A stretch of DNA of 64,000 bases from Pyxicephalus adspersus (Eukaryota; Chordata; Amphibia; Anura; Pyxicephalidae). A program made the position numbers and the translations under genes. This document shows, one piece after another, positions 35,125-47,941 of this stretch (position 1 is its first letter; each line of letters opens with the position of its first letter). The notes below the pieces were generated by a model. The model did no database searches and was not told the origin of the DNA. It saw only the letters and a list, made by a program, of their open reading frames with translations. The stretch is taken from the NCBI RefSeq assembly GCF_032062135.1, contig NC_092858.1, positions 129,974,256 through 130,038,255 on the forward strand. The letters run 5' to 3'.

Positions 35125-37533
35125 GTAAGTAATAATGCATTTTCAATGATTCAGCAGCTCAACCAGGTTCATTTTAATATTAGGTTGAAGCAATGTCAGG
35201 TGAATGTTCAGGTAGCATTTAATTTGCTCTAAAATAGAGTTTTGTTTAAAACATGTTGCAGAGTGTAGGAAAATTAAATTAAATTTGTACTGGGCTTTCC
35301 AATAATTGGTTAATAAGCTGGTAATTCTAGGGCTGACTTCTCTTGTAAGCTTGTTGCTCTGTTGACCCTCCTACTGCAAAATGTTGATCAATGGCAGTGA
35401 ATTAGGGTGGATGTAGCTGTGATGGGAGCATCTACTGCCTATGCATTGCCGGACTGTTCTTGCCCAGTGCAGAACTAAGCTGTCAAAATAATTCCTGTAG
35501 ACTAACCTGAATGTCTTCTTCTGTCATTAGTAAATCCCAGATGTCAGTGAAACTGTTATCTTCCCTGTAACCTAAACTGAGCACCACAAAATGAAAAGAA
35601 AGCTCAGCTGAGTAAAGAAGGAATGACACTTTCTCAGTTTGTTTTGCAGGATTTAACCTCCAGAGTAATAGCCCAGTTCTACCCTCCACTTAGGGTTTCT
35701 ATTTCTTGGAAATTTGTGAGCTACTATGGTTGATATACAAAACAGCCACCATCCATTTATGAAACTCCCCAGTCCCCATTATCTTTGCTCTGGCCTCTCA
35801 CCTGAGCCTGTTTTATGGTGTATGAGCTTGCAGCAAATGGGTTTAGCAAAGGCATCACAGATTACATTTTTTATCTGTGATGTACTATGAAAAGATTCAA
35901 TTCCTATAATTTAAAAATTAGGAAATATGAGGTACAATAATGTTACTGGAAAGCTGGTCAAAAAATGGCAGCTCTTGGACAGGAAGATTGTGGCTGTCCT
36001 TTCTGTACCCTGTTGTGGGCTGTTGATACAGATGTAGATTTCCAAGCTCCATCCATCCCAGCAGTTCATATAAGGACTTTCCTAAACTGTGTACTCATTC
36101 CTCATCCAGAAACACCAGCTAGGTCACTGGAATTTTTAGGAGAAGATCAACAATGGGAGATGCCATACTCTCAACTGTCTGGATTACTTTAGAACTATTC
36201 AGAAATATAGCAAAGTAAGCATATTTCCAAAAAGTTGCTTGATCGCAGCAAAATGAACTGTGTACATCTGCATTGCTTTCACCGACTACACAAAGTCATC
36301 CAGACAGACTGAAGAGGTGTGGGAGATGAATAGAGGGAAGACTCATTGTGCTCTGCAGCTGTGTTTCTTCAGGCTCCAGAATAGTCATTGATTGATTCAC
36401 TGTGATTTCTAATTGTATCAAACCGGTGATGTTTTTTTGGCTTTATATGCAGCTCTTATTGCTGAATATCAAGCAATATCCCCATTTTATCATAGAATAT
36501 CAAGCAAATGTCTATTCAAACATTCCAACTTTTGCTGTTGACATTTACTTTAATAGTTGATGAAAATGGATTGACATGGGATTTCTAAAATATTCAAAAC
36601 CTAGAGGCCTATTTATTAAAAGTTGGCGATCAGTTAAAAGATGAGCACTTTATTTCTTTTTTTTCTGATCACCAGATCCCTACGTTTATAGGGATCTAGG
36701 GATCTAAATGGGAAGTCCACTTTGTGTTGAGTCCTAGAGACAGAAAGTTAGAAAGGTGGTCACAAAGTGCACAAATAAGTAGGTTTTTAAACTTTTTTTT
36801 TTTAACTAGTTTTCACATTTTCCTGTTGGAATTTGAAGTCCAATTTTGAGTTTGGTTTAGGGTCTATTTGGCCGAAGTTAGGCAAATATTTAGACTTTGA
36901 AATCTAACCCAACGTAATTCCGGGGCATCTGCTGTCCCTTGTAATTCAACAGTAAAAGAGGAAGCAAGGTTTCTTTGACTACCCCTAGTAACCACAGCCA
37001 ACAGGAACGCTGCCCACTGTTTTCCTTGACAACAGGTTAACAGCCCCAAAATTTGCATTTGTTTAGCCTGTCAGCATTTCCAGTTAGCTTGTTGCTAATG
37101 TACACATCAGTAATTGCATGGTTTAAAATAATTGTTAACCAAAGTTGTTAGTCAAATACATTATTCTCCCCCATGCATCCAATAGGGAGAATAACATTTT
37201 AGACTAGAATGAATTAGAGGCAGCAGGGGACAATTAGAAGGTTAATAATAGTGTTATCCAGGACCTACATTTCTAGAAATCTAACAAGAACCATTGCTAG
37301 GTTACTGGACTGCTAAAGATATCAGAGTTATTCAGCTCCATAGTAGATAATCACTTTACTTCTGAGCTTTTGGTCATTTTTGCTACAGTATCTAGCTTAC
37401 CAGAGAAAAAAAATTAGTAACATTTCAATGGTTGAACCAGGCCAAGGCCATTGAATGAGCAGGGGTCTTTGTTTAGTTTTGATATTGTTACTGGAAAGTA
37501 ATAGAACCATTTCTGATATGCTACAGTCTAGGG
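35125..37533. other. No gene recognised
   Basis: Mixed sequence. The open frame 35965-36192 has no recognised motif and no splice context. Near 36604 GGCCTATTTATTAAAAG resembles a MITE tip without a partner. TAGGGATCTAGGGATCTAAA near 36695 is a small direct repeat. Confidence 0.45.
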
Positions 37534-37829
37534 CAGCCTTTCCCAAGCATTTTACCCAAGAGGAACCCTGGAAATCATTTTTAAATCTAAGAAAACAACT
37601 GGTAATACTACTTCATTTGGTGTCAGTAGGGTAAATTCTTACAGTGATGATCAGACCATACAGCTAAAAATATCATTGGTCTCACGCAGGTGGTTCTTCC
37701 ATGTGGCCTTGGATCCAGAGTTGGACATGACATCATTTGATTAGAAGTCAATCAACCACAGTATAAGAAACTCCTAGCAAACTCTGGAGGTCCCCTAGGG
37801 GTCAATGAAACCCTGGTTGAGAATGGCTC
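37534..37829. mobile_element. Non-autonomous hAT-like element, family D
   Basis: The ends CAGCCTTTCCCAAGCATTTT and, on the complement of the right end, GAGCCATTCTCAACCAGGG are related inverted tips of the kind common on vertebrate hAT elements. The flanks GTCTAGGG (37526-37533) and GTCTATAG (37830-37837) agree at six of eight positions, consistent with an old 8-bp target duplication. AGGAACCCTGGAA lies inside the left tip. No coding sequence is present. Confidence 0.65.
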
Positions 37830-37933
37830 GTCTATAGTGTCAATGCAGTGTAATGATGCCTTCACTTATTTCAGTACTACAATATTCATTTTTACAATAT
37901 TACTGCAAAGTTGTCACTGAGATGAGTCATTTC

Positions 37934-38290
37934 TACTTAAAGCAGACCTATAACCACAATTTTACTTTATATACAAATCAGGGTGGAGGAGTGGGGTTGG
38001 TATGGCAGTAAAAAATTAACCGGAAGCTTTGGAGGCTCAGAATGAAAAATGAAAAAAAAATGCAGATCTCATGCATGGGCACATGGGCACTCTTTTTTTT
38101 TAACATTTACAGGATAGGTCACCTGATGTGGAACATACCCAGTGCCAGATCAGGTGATGTAGGCAAAAGCCGAAAGACAAAGGAGGAATCCAGGACAGCG
38201 GAGGACCGAATGGAACCCAGGTGTGGAGTGATCAAGGGCTGTACTATTTTAATTTTAAAATAATTTTAATTCTAACTCCAGCATTTAGAG
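37934..38290. mobile_element. Inverted-repeat element, family E, copy 1
   Basis: The left end ACTTAAAGCAGACCTATAAC and the right end CTAACTCCAGCATTTAGA are imperfect reverse complements. Inside, AGGAATCCAGGACAGCGGAG matches, on the opposite strand, the copy at 39682-39920. The 73-codon frame across it is incidental. The superfamily is not determined. Confidence 0.5.
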
Positions 38291-39681
38291 GTTGCATACT
38301 GACCAGGATTTTTGTAAATTTTCTGCCTCTCATAAACTGTACCTTACTAAAATTACTTCTGTCACTTTCCGAAATATTTAAGTGTGTGGATTATGGCTCT
38401 CGAGGACTAAAGTTGGACATCCATGGTCTAGAAGGTAGCTTTAAAATATTGGTGTCCATGTTGATTAGGAAGGATGCTCTTCCCCTCCTGTGTCAATGTT
38501 TGAACTTATTATGTATAAAGAGATGTCATCTGCAGCCACAATGTATTGTGCAGCACTGCACATCATGTTTTTTTTATATTTTTTTCTAAAGATACTATAA
38601 TAAAATGATGTCAATCAATTATTGTCTAACGAGCATTGCAAAAGAAAGTAAATTAAAAAATCAACTAATAAATTAAATCCAAAGGTCATCTCAGAAAATA
38701 AAGGACATCACAGCGCTGAGGGGAAAGTCTGTTCTTAACAGAACAAATGGATAACATCAACCAAGATAAAATGCAACCTTATTTTTACACACATATGTTT
38801 GCAATTTGAAATACTTTTAAAATTAGTACAAGTCCAGGCCTTGCAGATTAGAAACAGTTGTTCCATGACTTAAAGGCCATGAGGCATTCTGGAAGGCTGA
38901 ACTTTGTTTCCCAACTTTGTACAAGGACCTTGGCTTCGAATATGCTAAAGGACATTAGTCAGTCCTGCAGTACAAGATTGTTATGTTTCTTGTGTTGTGC
39001 TTTTTGGTTTGGTATCATATTTTCTACATAATAATGGGATTTCACTTTGTAACATCTGGTAACAGGGGAAATGGTTTAACATATCATATAACCATGAACA
39101 CATACATGAGATCATTTATATTTATCTTGCATCTTTAAGTGCACCTGTGTTTAAGCAGTAAATAGAGTGTTACGAAGCACGGAAATAAGGAAGGTAGGCA
39201 CTTTAGTTTATGGTTTCTAACTTATACCTTATCCAAAGTATTGGTAAATATTTTATCTACAGCCTTCTGTCATCCTCTAATTATGATGAAGGTAGGATTA
39301 TTTATACTTATAGGCAATCTCTTCTTGCCCTCCAAATTCTAGTTGTACATCTTTGTACTCATCTCAGATCATTGGAAGAATCAGTCCATTAGCTGCGACC
39401 TATGTAGGGTCCCAGACCTCTTTAGCTTGATAAAGCCATGTAGTACTGTGTAAGCAGTTTTTCTTTATAGGTCTCAATAAAAACCCACCAAATAAAAAGC
39501 CTGTAAGTTGTTTTTTTTTTTTACTTTGATCTGAAAGTATATGGGGTAAAAATGAAGAGGTTGGGGGTGAGTAGATAGAAACATGTCTGTGTTTTCCATA
39601 ATGACACTTGGGCTATGACATAAGGGCAGATTGCTGGGCTGATGTTGCATGGGCAACATTTAAACATATTTTTTAAAATTT
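38291..39681. other. No gene recognised
   Basis: AT-rich; no exon, RNA gene or repeat supported. The frame 38221-38589 overlaps the right end of the preceding repeat and has no known motif. Confidence 0.45.
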
Positions 39682-39920
39682 GTTTAAAGCGGAACTAAGG
39701 TAAAAAAAAAGCACACTTACTTTAATCCCGCAGATCCCTCAATAGCGTTTGACCATTATTCGCTGTGGTCCTGCACTGTCCTGGAATTCTTCTTCGTCCC
39801 GATGCAGGAAGCTCCATATGCCAACATCACCCAATCTTGCATTTTCAGCCCAAAAGAATTCAATGGGATTTGGAAGAATCAATGTATCCACCGCTTTGGT
39901 AGGATAGTGTCACTTTAAGT
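39682..39920. mobile_element. Inverted-repeat element, family E, copy 2
   Basis: It starts with GTTTAAAGCGGAACTAAGG and ends with GTGTCACTTTAAGT, an imperfect inverted pair. TCCCGCAGATCCCTC near the left side recurs at 60168. CCTGCACTGTCCTGGAATTC matches the complement of the copy at 37934. Non-coding. Confidence 0.55.
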
Positions 39921-41676
39921 ATTAAAAGACTTAAGATTCTAGACTGTTCTAGAACTTTATACAGTGGAGTGATGGTTGGATGCCTGTTGTTGCATTGGTG
40001 GTACTTGTATGGGCATAGGTGACAACCAATCACTGCTCCACTGCAGTATTTTTGTGGCCTATGTGCTATTTATTCTAAATTTTATTTTCTAAATTTTATT
40101 TAGAAAATGTACCTTCTAATTCAAATTTTTTTAAAATAATTCTTATTTTTAATTCACTAAAAATAACTGAGAAGAACATGACTAGGGTTATTGTTAGGGC
40201 ATGCTTTTAGATCAGAAACATCTGCTGATAAAAACTCTGGGATTACAACAGACACCTGATGGGCATACTTGATGATGTCATTGCTTTAAGTTATTGGCAG
40301 TAATTATCGCGATCACTGTATCAGTGCTTGCTGGAATGCAGGTACACATTTGTGACTGGCTTGACAATTTACCAGAACTTTAATTGGTAATAAAGGTTCA
40401 TTTTAAATTAGGCATACACTACAGAACATATATTTTGACATAATTGCATTTGTGTCATTTTTATGAACTGCAATATTTATTTTATAGTCTGCCTTATGCT
40501 GATTTGTGGACAAAGACCTTTCTAAAGATGCAGATGATGCAATAGCCTATATTGTCTGATTCAGGCAATATTTTCAAATACATTATATTATATACATTCT
40601 GGGCAATCAAAATATTGATTTGATCTTTTCAACATGCATTCACCCACTACAGGTTTTGTTACATCAAGTCAAACGCCCCATTAAATTGGTCAAAAGAAGG
40701 TAAACTGCAGGTCAAATACCCGGTCAATAAGTTTTTAGTGATCTTCAAAGATCCTCAAACTGATGTCAAATTATTTACATTACATCACATTGACACACAA
40801 CCAAGAAGACGCAAATTTAGATCAACAGGTGAAGGAGATGCAGACCTGTACTAAAGTAAAGCGTCACTTATTGTTTGTAAAATCCCCTGGCTGATCAATA
40901 ATTAGAAAAACATTCAATGATTTAATACTCAAACCTTTTACCTTTGTATTAGTGTTGATTCATCTTTAATCTTCAAAGGAAACCCATTCCTAATATATCC
41001 ATAGCCGTTACAAACTCCCCAGAAATGTTTTATTTCTGACTTTCCCAGTGATTCAGATGGCTTTAATTCTTCAAGGCAATGACACACATAAACTATGCAA
41101 CCAGTTAGGTCAGAGTTATGTCAGAAGTCTTAATCTGCATTCTTGTTTCAGGTCACAGGAATTACAGCAAAAATCTATTGCTATTGGAGCATAGAATGAT
41201 AATATTTAAGCCTGACCTGTTAATCTCAACCATTTTTAAATGTATTGGAAAAAAAAATCAAGTACAAATTATATACAAGTAGGAACAATTGGTTATGTAC
41301 TATATGCCCCAATTCAAGTTTAAAGTCGGTTGTGGCTACCCCTTAGTATATGGTTTATATATTTGTATCATTGCTGTCAGGGTAACTATCCACGCTGACA
41401 AACCCTTCACTATCATTAAAGGGCCGAACCTTTCAGCCTATGCTCAGTTCTAAAAAAAAAACCTTATAACCACCTTCCATAATCCCTAACCTTGTGGATT
41501 AGAAAATCCTTTATTAAGACTAATCAGTGAATTTTTCAAATTTCAAAAGTACATTATTTTCTTAACCGTCCTACCTGACTATCAAATGAACTCTTTAATA
41601 TCATGTAACAATAATCTTTATCTTCTTACAATGACCATTTATTACAGCAAACAACTTCTTTACAGTCTTTACAATA
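39921..41676. other. No gene recognised
   Basis: AT-rich sequence without supported exons or named repeats. Confidence 0.45.
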
Positions 41677-41712
41677 CCCCTGAGAAAGATTAAGAGCAAA
41701 ACGCATCGGGAT
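41677..41712 (+). ncRNA. Hammerhead-like motif, decayed copy 3
   Basis: CTGAGAA at 41680-41686 stands for the CUGANGA core with one change. AAAAC then GCATC stand for the GAAAC-to-cleavage-site part, again with changes. CCC before the first core pairs with GGG after the C at 41707 as stem I. The following GGGATTGGAGAC matches the flank of the 32437 copy. Both core changes predict no activity. Confidence 0.4.
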
Positions 41713-43347
41713 TGGAGACCACTATCCTGTTTGTATACTGTATCTCCAAAATTGACTTACTTATGATTGTCCACATGATGGATATTTGTACGGGTTACTG
41801 ATAGTAGAACTCTTTTTAGAAATAAAACATCTAAGCCATGACGAAATCAGGGTTTAGGGTCTAGATTGTCATAATATAATCTTTGATTGTAACTGTATAT
41901 GCTAATTACTACAATGTATATAACATGTGCCCACCTGATGCATGAAGAAGGCCTTTTCTTCCCAGATGTAACCAGGCCAGAGATTGTGAAAACCTTTCTG
42001 TCTAGAGGTTAGATCATGCAAAATTTACAATACTTACAAACTGCCTGTTGCCTGAATTCCAGGCAAGCTCCTTGTTCCATGTTCGCTTTAGTTTTGTCAT
42101 CCCCCAAGAGCCTTGATCTATTAAATTCAGAGACAATATGCTTTCTCATTCCTTATATGCCCAGGACTCTGTATTCCTTTATTCCTTCAACTTGTTTTTT
42201 GGCACCACTCTAGGAATTACCCTAAGAAAAACCCTGGTCCCTCCACTATACTTCTTCATTGGTTTCAAGACACAAAGCTCACAAGACATCTTGTGTCCAG
42301 TGGATTCTCACATTCTTTACCCAAAATTTTTGGGCAGGGAATCAAGATCAGCAAAGAAGTCACCATCAGCAACAGAGTGACATGAGGAACTACACCCATC
42401 ACAATACTGGAGGGAGGCGACTAAGGCAAGTTCGCTATAATTTGAGAATATTCTGTGCATACAAATTATGGCAAAAGCTCTCGGGAACCATCTAAAACTT
42501 ATTCATAAACAAGAAAAAGCAGTATGTGGTCACTGTATATTATTAAGCCAAGGACTAATATTAGCATACATATACCTTCACTGTCTCACTCATCAGTAAA
42601 CATCCATTGTCAGGATAAAGGAGATATTTCTGTCTACTCTGGCCAATTTTGTCTTACTGTGTGTAAGGCCGGCCAAAAATTAGCACATACGTGGCCTTGA
42701 AAATGCCTTCACCAGCAGTTTTGGTTTTGCAGTTAGCTTTTATTTTATAAGCTGTCAAGGCAAAGAAAAAACACAGTCACCACAGAACAGGTTTGTTTGA
42801 AGTCTTTTTTAGAGAAACAGTAAGATTTCCTGAACCATTTCAGAAATTTTCAAGCTCAGTGGCTTTACTGTAAACATAGTCTGAATGTCTAGTGTGCTGC
42901 TTCCTTTGTCCATTGCCAAAAAGATGTCACAGTTCCCGATGATCAGCACTACCATGTTCCGTCTTAAGAATCCACCTCTGTCTTCTTTAAACAGAATTCA
43001 GAATAAGGCAATTCTTTATTGTAGCTGTCAGGCCCATTCCTGTTTCATGACAAAAGAGAAACAAAAACACACTATATCCAAAGAAAATATCAAAACAATA
43101 AAGCCAAGTGCTCACTGACCATGCTAAAATAGTTGACTTCTTTGTTTTTTTTAAGGTGAATCATTCACATTTTTGTATTTTTAAAAAATAAGTAAAGAGT
43201 CAAAGGTTGCAGTGCTCTGTCTATAAGTTAAGATGCATCACACCCTACAAATTACTATGTATGGGCAGTACATGTAAGTGACATCACTGCAAAATGGTAA
43301 ATCCAGCTGCCAAAGCTAATTTGCTCACTGCTCATACAACATATTTA
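41713..43347. other. No gene recognised
   Basis: AT-rich. The overlapping frames 42138-42380 and 42259-42495 contain a polar, glutamine- and histidine-rich patch but no recognised domain or splice sites. Confidence 0.45.
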
Positions 43348-43617
43348 CACTTACCAGCCATTTTATCAGGTACAACTTGCTAGTACAAGGTAAAACTCCT
43401 TTTGACTTTCATAACTGATGATATTCTCCATGATATAAATTCAACAAGGTGCTGGAAAAATCCTCATTTTTATCCATATTGACATAACAGCATCTAAAAA
43501 GTTGCTGCAGATAGGCTGCACATCCATGATGCAAATCCCACATTCCACCACATCCGAGAGGTGTTCTACTGGAATTAAATCTGGTGACTGTAGAGAACAC
43601 TCAAGTACAGTGGGTGG

Positions 43618-43854
43618 TCTGATTTATTAAAGCTCCCAAAGACTGGAAAAGATTATGATAGGTAAACCTGTGTGACCCAGCAACCTTGGAATGGATTTCT
43701 TTAAAATCGTTTGCTATTAGTTAGCAAAAGTTTTCAATCCTGGACCATATTTTTTATATTGCTGGATCACCCAGGTTCTCCCATGATAGTCTATTCTTTC
43801 TGGTCCTGCACAGGTTGAAAAAATCAGCCTATTGTCATTTTCAATAAATCAGTC
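43618..43854. mobile_element. Palindromic MITE, family 1, full-length copy
   Basis: About 237 bp. The left tip CTGATTTATTAAAGCTCCCA has its counterpart TCAATAAATCAG at the right. Internally AAGACTGGAAAAGAT, GTGACCCAGCAACCTTGGAA and TGCTGGATCACCCAGGTTCT form long imperfect arms around a centre with GCTATTAGTTAGC. It lies inside the Tc1-like element and directly abuts the piggyBac-like element. Confidence 0.75.
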
Positions 43855-43857
43855 TAA

Positions 43858-44358
43858 CCTCCCTAGAGGTAACCACGAGTTGCTAAAAGTGGTAACCCCG
43901 AGTCACATTCAGGGTAGGTAAACCTATGGGAGCTATTAGTAAATAGAGCGCTTACCTGATCTGCCGGCATCCCGCGCAGTCCATCGCCGCAATCTCCGTC
44001 TTCTTTCTTCTTTTTCAGGCCGGCTTCTGCAGACGATGAGTCACCGGGGAGTTCCTGGTGACGCTGGTGCGTGTGTACTTTGCCGGCTGGGCGGGGCAGG
44101 GCGGGAAATTCAAAATCTATTTGTATTGCATTCAATACAAAATAACTGTATTGAATGCAATACATTGGATTTATATGTGTAAAAGCAGTACATTGTTTTC
44201 AAGAACATTTATTTTACAGTATAAATAATTTATTATTTTCACATGATTTTGTGTTTCAAACTTATTATACTCATACTGTTATATTATACTGTAACATAAA
44301 TTTTCATGAAAAACAATGTACCGCTTTTAGACCGGAAATAATTGAACCGGCAGGGAGG
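43858..44358. mobile_element. piggyBac-like non-autonomous element, copy 1
   Basis: The ends CCTCCCTAGAGG and CCGGCAGGGAGG are inverted and resemble piggyBac-family tips. The right side is followed by TTAA (44359-44362) and the left is preceded by CTAA, one change from TTAA, the obligatory piggyBac target. Near the left end CCCCGAGTCACATTCAGGGT is a hairpin shared with the copy at 51286. A perfect 18-bp inverted repeat lies at 44122-44139 and 44147-44164 (TGTATTGCATTCAATACA). A GC-rich block at 43970-44105 precedes an AT-rich right half. No transposase is encoded. The minus-strand frame 43863-44165 is incidental. Confidence 0.8.
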
Positions 44359-45192
44359 TTAATATGATTTAAGCTTTGTGACATGCTGTGTTATCTGCCT
44401 ATAGGTAGCCATTAGAAGTATACTGTGGTCATAAAGGGATGGACATGATCAGCAACAAGACTAAGGTAGGCTGTGAAATTGTAATGGTTCTCAGTTGGTA
44501 CTAAGAGGCCCAAAGTATGCAAAGAAAATATCTCCTACATCATTACACTACCAGCCTGAACAATTGATAAAAGATGAGGTGGATCCATGCTTTCAGGTTG
44601 CTGACTCCAAACTCTGACTCCACCATTTGAAATTTGCAGCATAAGGTGAAACTTATCAGAACAGTCAACATATTTCCAATATTCTGTTGTCCAATTTTGG
44701 TGAGCTTCTGTGAAATTTAGTCTCAGGTTCTTAGCCAACAAGAGTGGTGCCCAGTGTGGTCTGCTTCTGCTGTAAACCATCTGCTTCAAGGTTCAAGACG
44801 TGCATACACCAAGTATTTTTTTAGATCTACGGTTGTCCCCTGAACTAGATGCATCTACATTGCATTTTTGCTCAGAGAACTGCTGCTTACTGGATAATTT
44901 CCTTTTTTTTGGACCATTCTCTGAAACTCCTTGAGTTGGCTATGAGTCCAGGGAGATCAGCAGTTTCTGAAATAATTAGACCAACCCACCTGGCAGCAAC
45001 AACCATGTCACATTCAAAGTCGCTTAAATTAGCTTTCTTCCCCATTCTGATGCTCAGTTTGAACTTAGGCAGGTCATCATGACAATGTCTACACGCCTAA
45101 ATGCATTGAGTTGCTGTCATGTGATTGGTTGATTACATATTTGCATTACCAAGCAGCTGAATAGGTGAACCTATAAGTTTGGCCAGTGAGTG

Positions 45193-47941
45193 TATATTCA
45201 AGTATTCCATATCTCACTGACAATGCCATGGAGCAGTACAATGAGCTGAGTTGTTGCATGGTAAAAAAGTTATAAGTGCAAGGTGTCACCGATTATTGTC
45301 AAACGAAGGGGTATACTCAGAAGACAGCATGATCCCTCTAAATGAACACTGAAGTCTTAATGATCATGGTCTGAATACCTTAGATCCCATACTGAAAAAT
45401 GATCCATTTGAACAATTCACATGTGCCCCTTTGAAAAGACAGAGTTACATAGTCAATCTAAGCAGTATGTTTACCTTTCTCCAACTGCGCATACTAATTT
45501 ATTGTAGCTCCAAGCAAAAGATAGATTACTTTCAGTTGAACGGAATCTATGGCATATTCACCTGGAAACTATCTACCTGAATTAATGCAAACTCCAAGTG
45601 ACATGCCAAATGAGTATCCACTCCAATTTCAAGCTTGCATTATAAAAGGGATTGCTATGACCCCCTTAGGTGTATTAACTTTCCACCTTACAGGGAAAAG
45701 GAATTATTGGACATAGCACAATACCATTTTTACTTAAGATCTGCTTCAGTCACATACTGTTATGCTACAGCTAAATCCAACACCATTTGTGTTAGGTTTG
45801 GTAAACATCACATTCTGATGAAATTCTCCATCAACAATCAGCTGTGTAATTTATTCAGACGTACAGACATGATTTATAGAAGGCCAAATAGTTTTTGGTA
45901 AATCACACCGCCACAACAAAATCCAGCACACATACTGTACTATGAGCTCATATAGTTATGCTAATATAAATAGTCCATTACAAAACTGTCACATTCTCAA
46001 AATGTATTCGTGCTTGGTTAGTAAACCATCATGAACAAAAAATGGATTTAGTCCTTAAATCTGAAGACAGAATATTAAACCAAATATTGGACAGAACATA
46101 AAAATTTTGAAATATAAAGAAAATCTGTGAAAAGATCTTGTATCTGCAAAACAGCCGCACAAATGAAATATTCAGAAGGAGGTCAGGAATTACAGAGCCC
46201 AGATTTTTTCATGACAAGTTTATTTAATGACCATACTTTTACAAATGGGAACTAATCCTTTAATTTCTTTGTTTCTATGTTTACTATGTTATACATACAG
46301 CCATATTTGTTCATTACAATGATTTATTTTCCATGTTGTTGTTGCCTCAACAATACCGCATTTTTCTCATAAAGAATCAGACTTTACAGTGTCATATGAT
46401 GTGAAACATGCACAATAGTCCTAAAGAACCAGAGATTACCCAATTTTCTGTGGAGTTTTTAGATTAGAGTGGGAAGTCCTAGAGCACTATTGGGTCATGT
46501 AAAATAAAAATTTTAATGATTGGTCCAATTAAAAAAAAATTTTTAAGGTTAGCAAGTAAATTGAATTTATACTCCTTTAATCTACACCTTGTTAGAGTTC
46601 AAATTGAACCTTTTCCAAACCAGTGTTCATTTCCTTATTTTGGACACAGCAATGTCATCATAATCAGCACCATCATCACAAGATTTTTTTTGAATTATAT
46701 TGTAAAGTCCGCGACTAATCTCAACCATCTACCGATCTTCCTCCTCCTCGAGACGAGGTGAATAAGAGATACCCGAGTCACTTCGGGTAAGTTGCCGGCG
46801 GTTGGCTTTCTATATTACACCATAAAAAAGATATAAAATCGCGAATTTTGAAATTTTTTTTTTTTTTCATCCTAAATAACTGTATGGAAAATAACACACC
46901 ATAATCTAACACATTTTGTGCTTAAATTTATACTCAAGGCAGTTTACCGGTATTCTCTGATAAAAGTACATCGGTTTCTTTTCAGATCAGTTTATATTCA
47001 GTTTTACACAGTATCATATGAATTGATCTAACAGACTAAAATGTATCTGGTTGTGGTATCCTAAATCACTTTTGAAACCCAATTGTTTTGTACACCTGTC
47101 AAAAAGCCTGACTGCATAACAACTAAAGAGTATAGCATTTGAAGAAAAAAGTGTTACTGATTACATGATACTAAGAACCTGTCCTGTGCTGGCAGCATAG
47201 TTAGGAGCCAGATAAGGTATAAGTCTTTAGTTGTATGACACGTCCGCTGCCTATTGCACTTACCACCAACACTGCCTAGGAAGCATGGCATTGTTGTTTT
47301 GGATACTTAATGATAAGGGTCAGACCACTGGAGACCTGGACCACTGCACTCTTTTGAGTACCAATCTGGCTCAGCACAGGGCAGCTTCCCACCCTTAATT
47401 CCCCAACATGTAATAAAAAACACCATATTTTTACTTGTTATTAAACTTGACAGCATAACAAGTATAAATCAGCAAACTTCAGTTAAACCTATCATTCATA
47501 TATTACCTGAGAATTTAAAGCCACATAAAATATCTGCCACTAATTATGTTTATTTAGTATATCATCAACTGATTTTAGGATAAAGTCTTCATTAATTACC
47601 ACAGTTTAAGTTTACGTAAGGGAACCAACCACAACATGATATAAATCTTCTGTAAAGTGTGAACTGCCAACCTTAATTTCTCAGTGGACTCAACTTTTTC
47701 CTTCTCCGATGATTTTTTAAATTTGGTAAGTGTAATAGAAATATAGGATTAAAAATTTGTTTTTATTTAAAGAATTTTCTTACCTGTATAAAATATCTTA
47801 TATGGTAAACAAAATATTGTAGTTTATGTTGGTATAAAGTATGTGTATGTAAGTATATTTAATTTTTTGTTGTACATATGTGTTTTTATATTTTGTTAAC
47901 ACAAATTATAAAACTGTTCAGGGAACTTGAGCTGTTACATT
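45193..47941. other. No gene recognised; hairpin near 46770
   Basis: AT-rich overall. At 46770-46788 ACCCGAGTCACTTCGGGT is a hairpin like the one near the left end of the two piggyBac-like elements, followed by AAGTTGCCGGCGGTTGG. It may be a remnant of a related element. The frame 45635-45901 (88 codons) has no recognised motif. Poly-T lies near 46853-46867. Confidence 0.45.

Larger units (their letters stand above)
43348..45192 (-). pseudogene. Tc1-like transposon with broken transposase, interrupted
   Basis: Outer ends CACTTACCAGCCATTTTATC (left) and GTTTGGCCAGTGAGTG (right) are imperfect inverted repeats flanked by TA on each side (43346-43347 and 45193-45194), as expected of Tc1/mariner insertions. 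The transposase runs on the minus strand. A start codon at 45045 opens MGKKANLSDFECDMVVAARW, then LIISETADLPGL; this is the N-terminal DNA-binding region. Further on come QNWTTEYWKYVDCSDKFHLM from the catalytic domain, SMDPPHLLSIVQAG and VADHVHPFMTTVY. The C-terminal part lies beyond the insertions, at 43600-43409 (GMWDLHHGCAAYLQQLF in the shifted frame). Frameshifts, stops and the insertions at 43618-44362 make it inactive. Removing the insertions leaves about 1.1 kb, a normal size for this group. A few tens of bases seem lost at the junction, judging from the family pattern I remember. Confidence 0.88.

Noticed and set aside
36604..36880. Further MITE starting with GGCCTATTTATTAAAAG
   Set aside because: No convincing inverted partner or target duplication was found.
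43960..44110. GC-rich block as a CpG-island promoter
   Set aside because: It is the GC-rich half of a piggyBac-like element, and no exon follows it.
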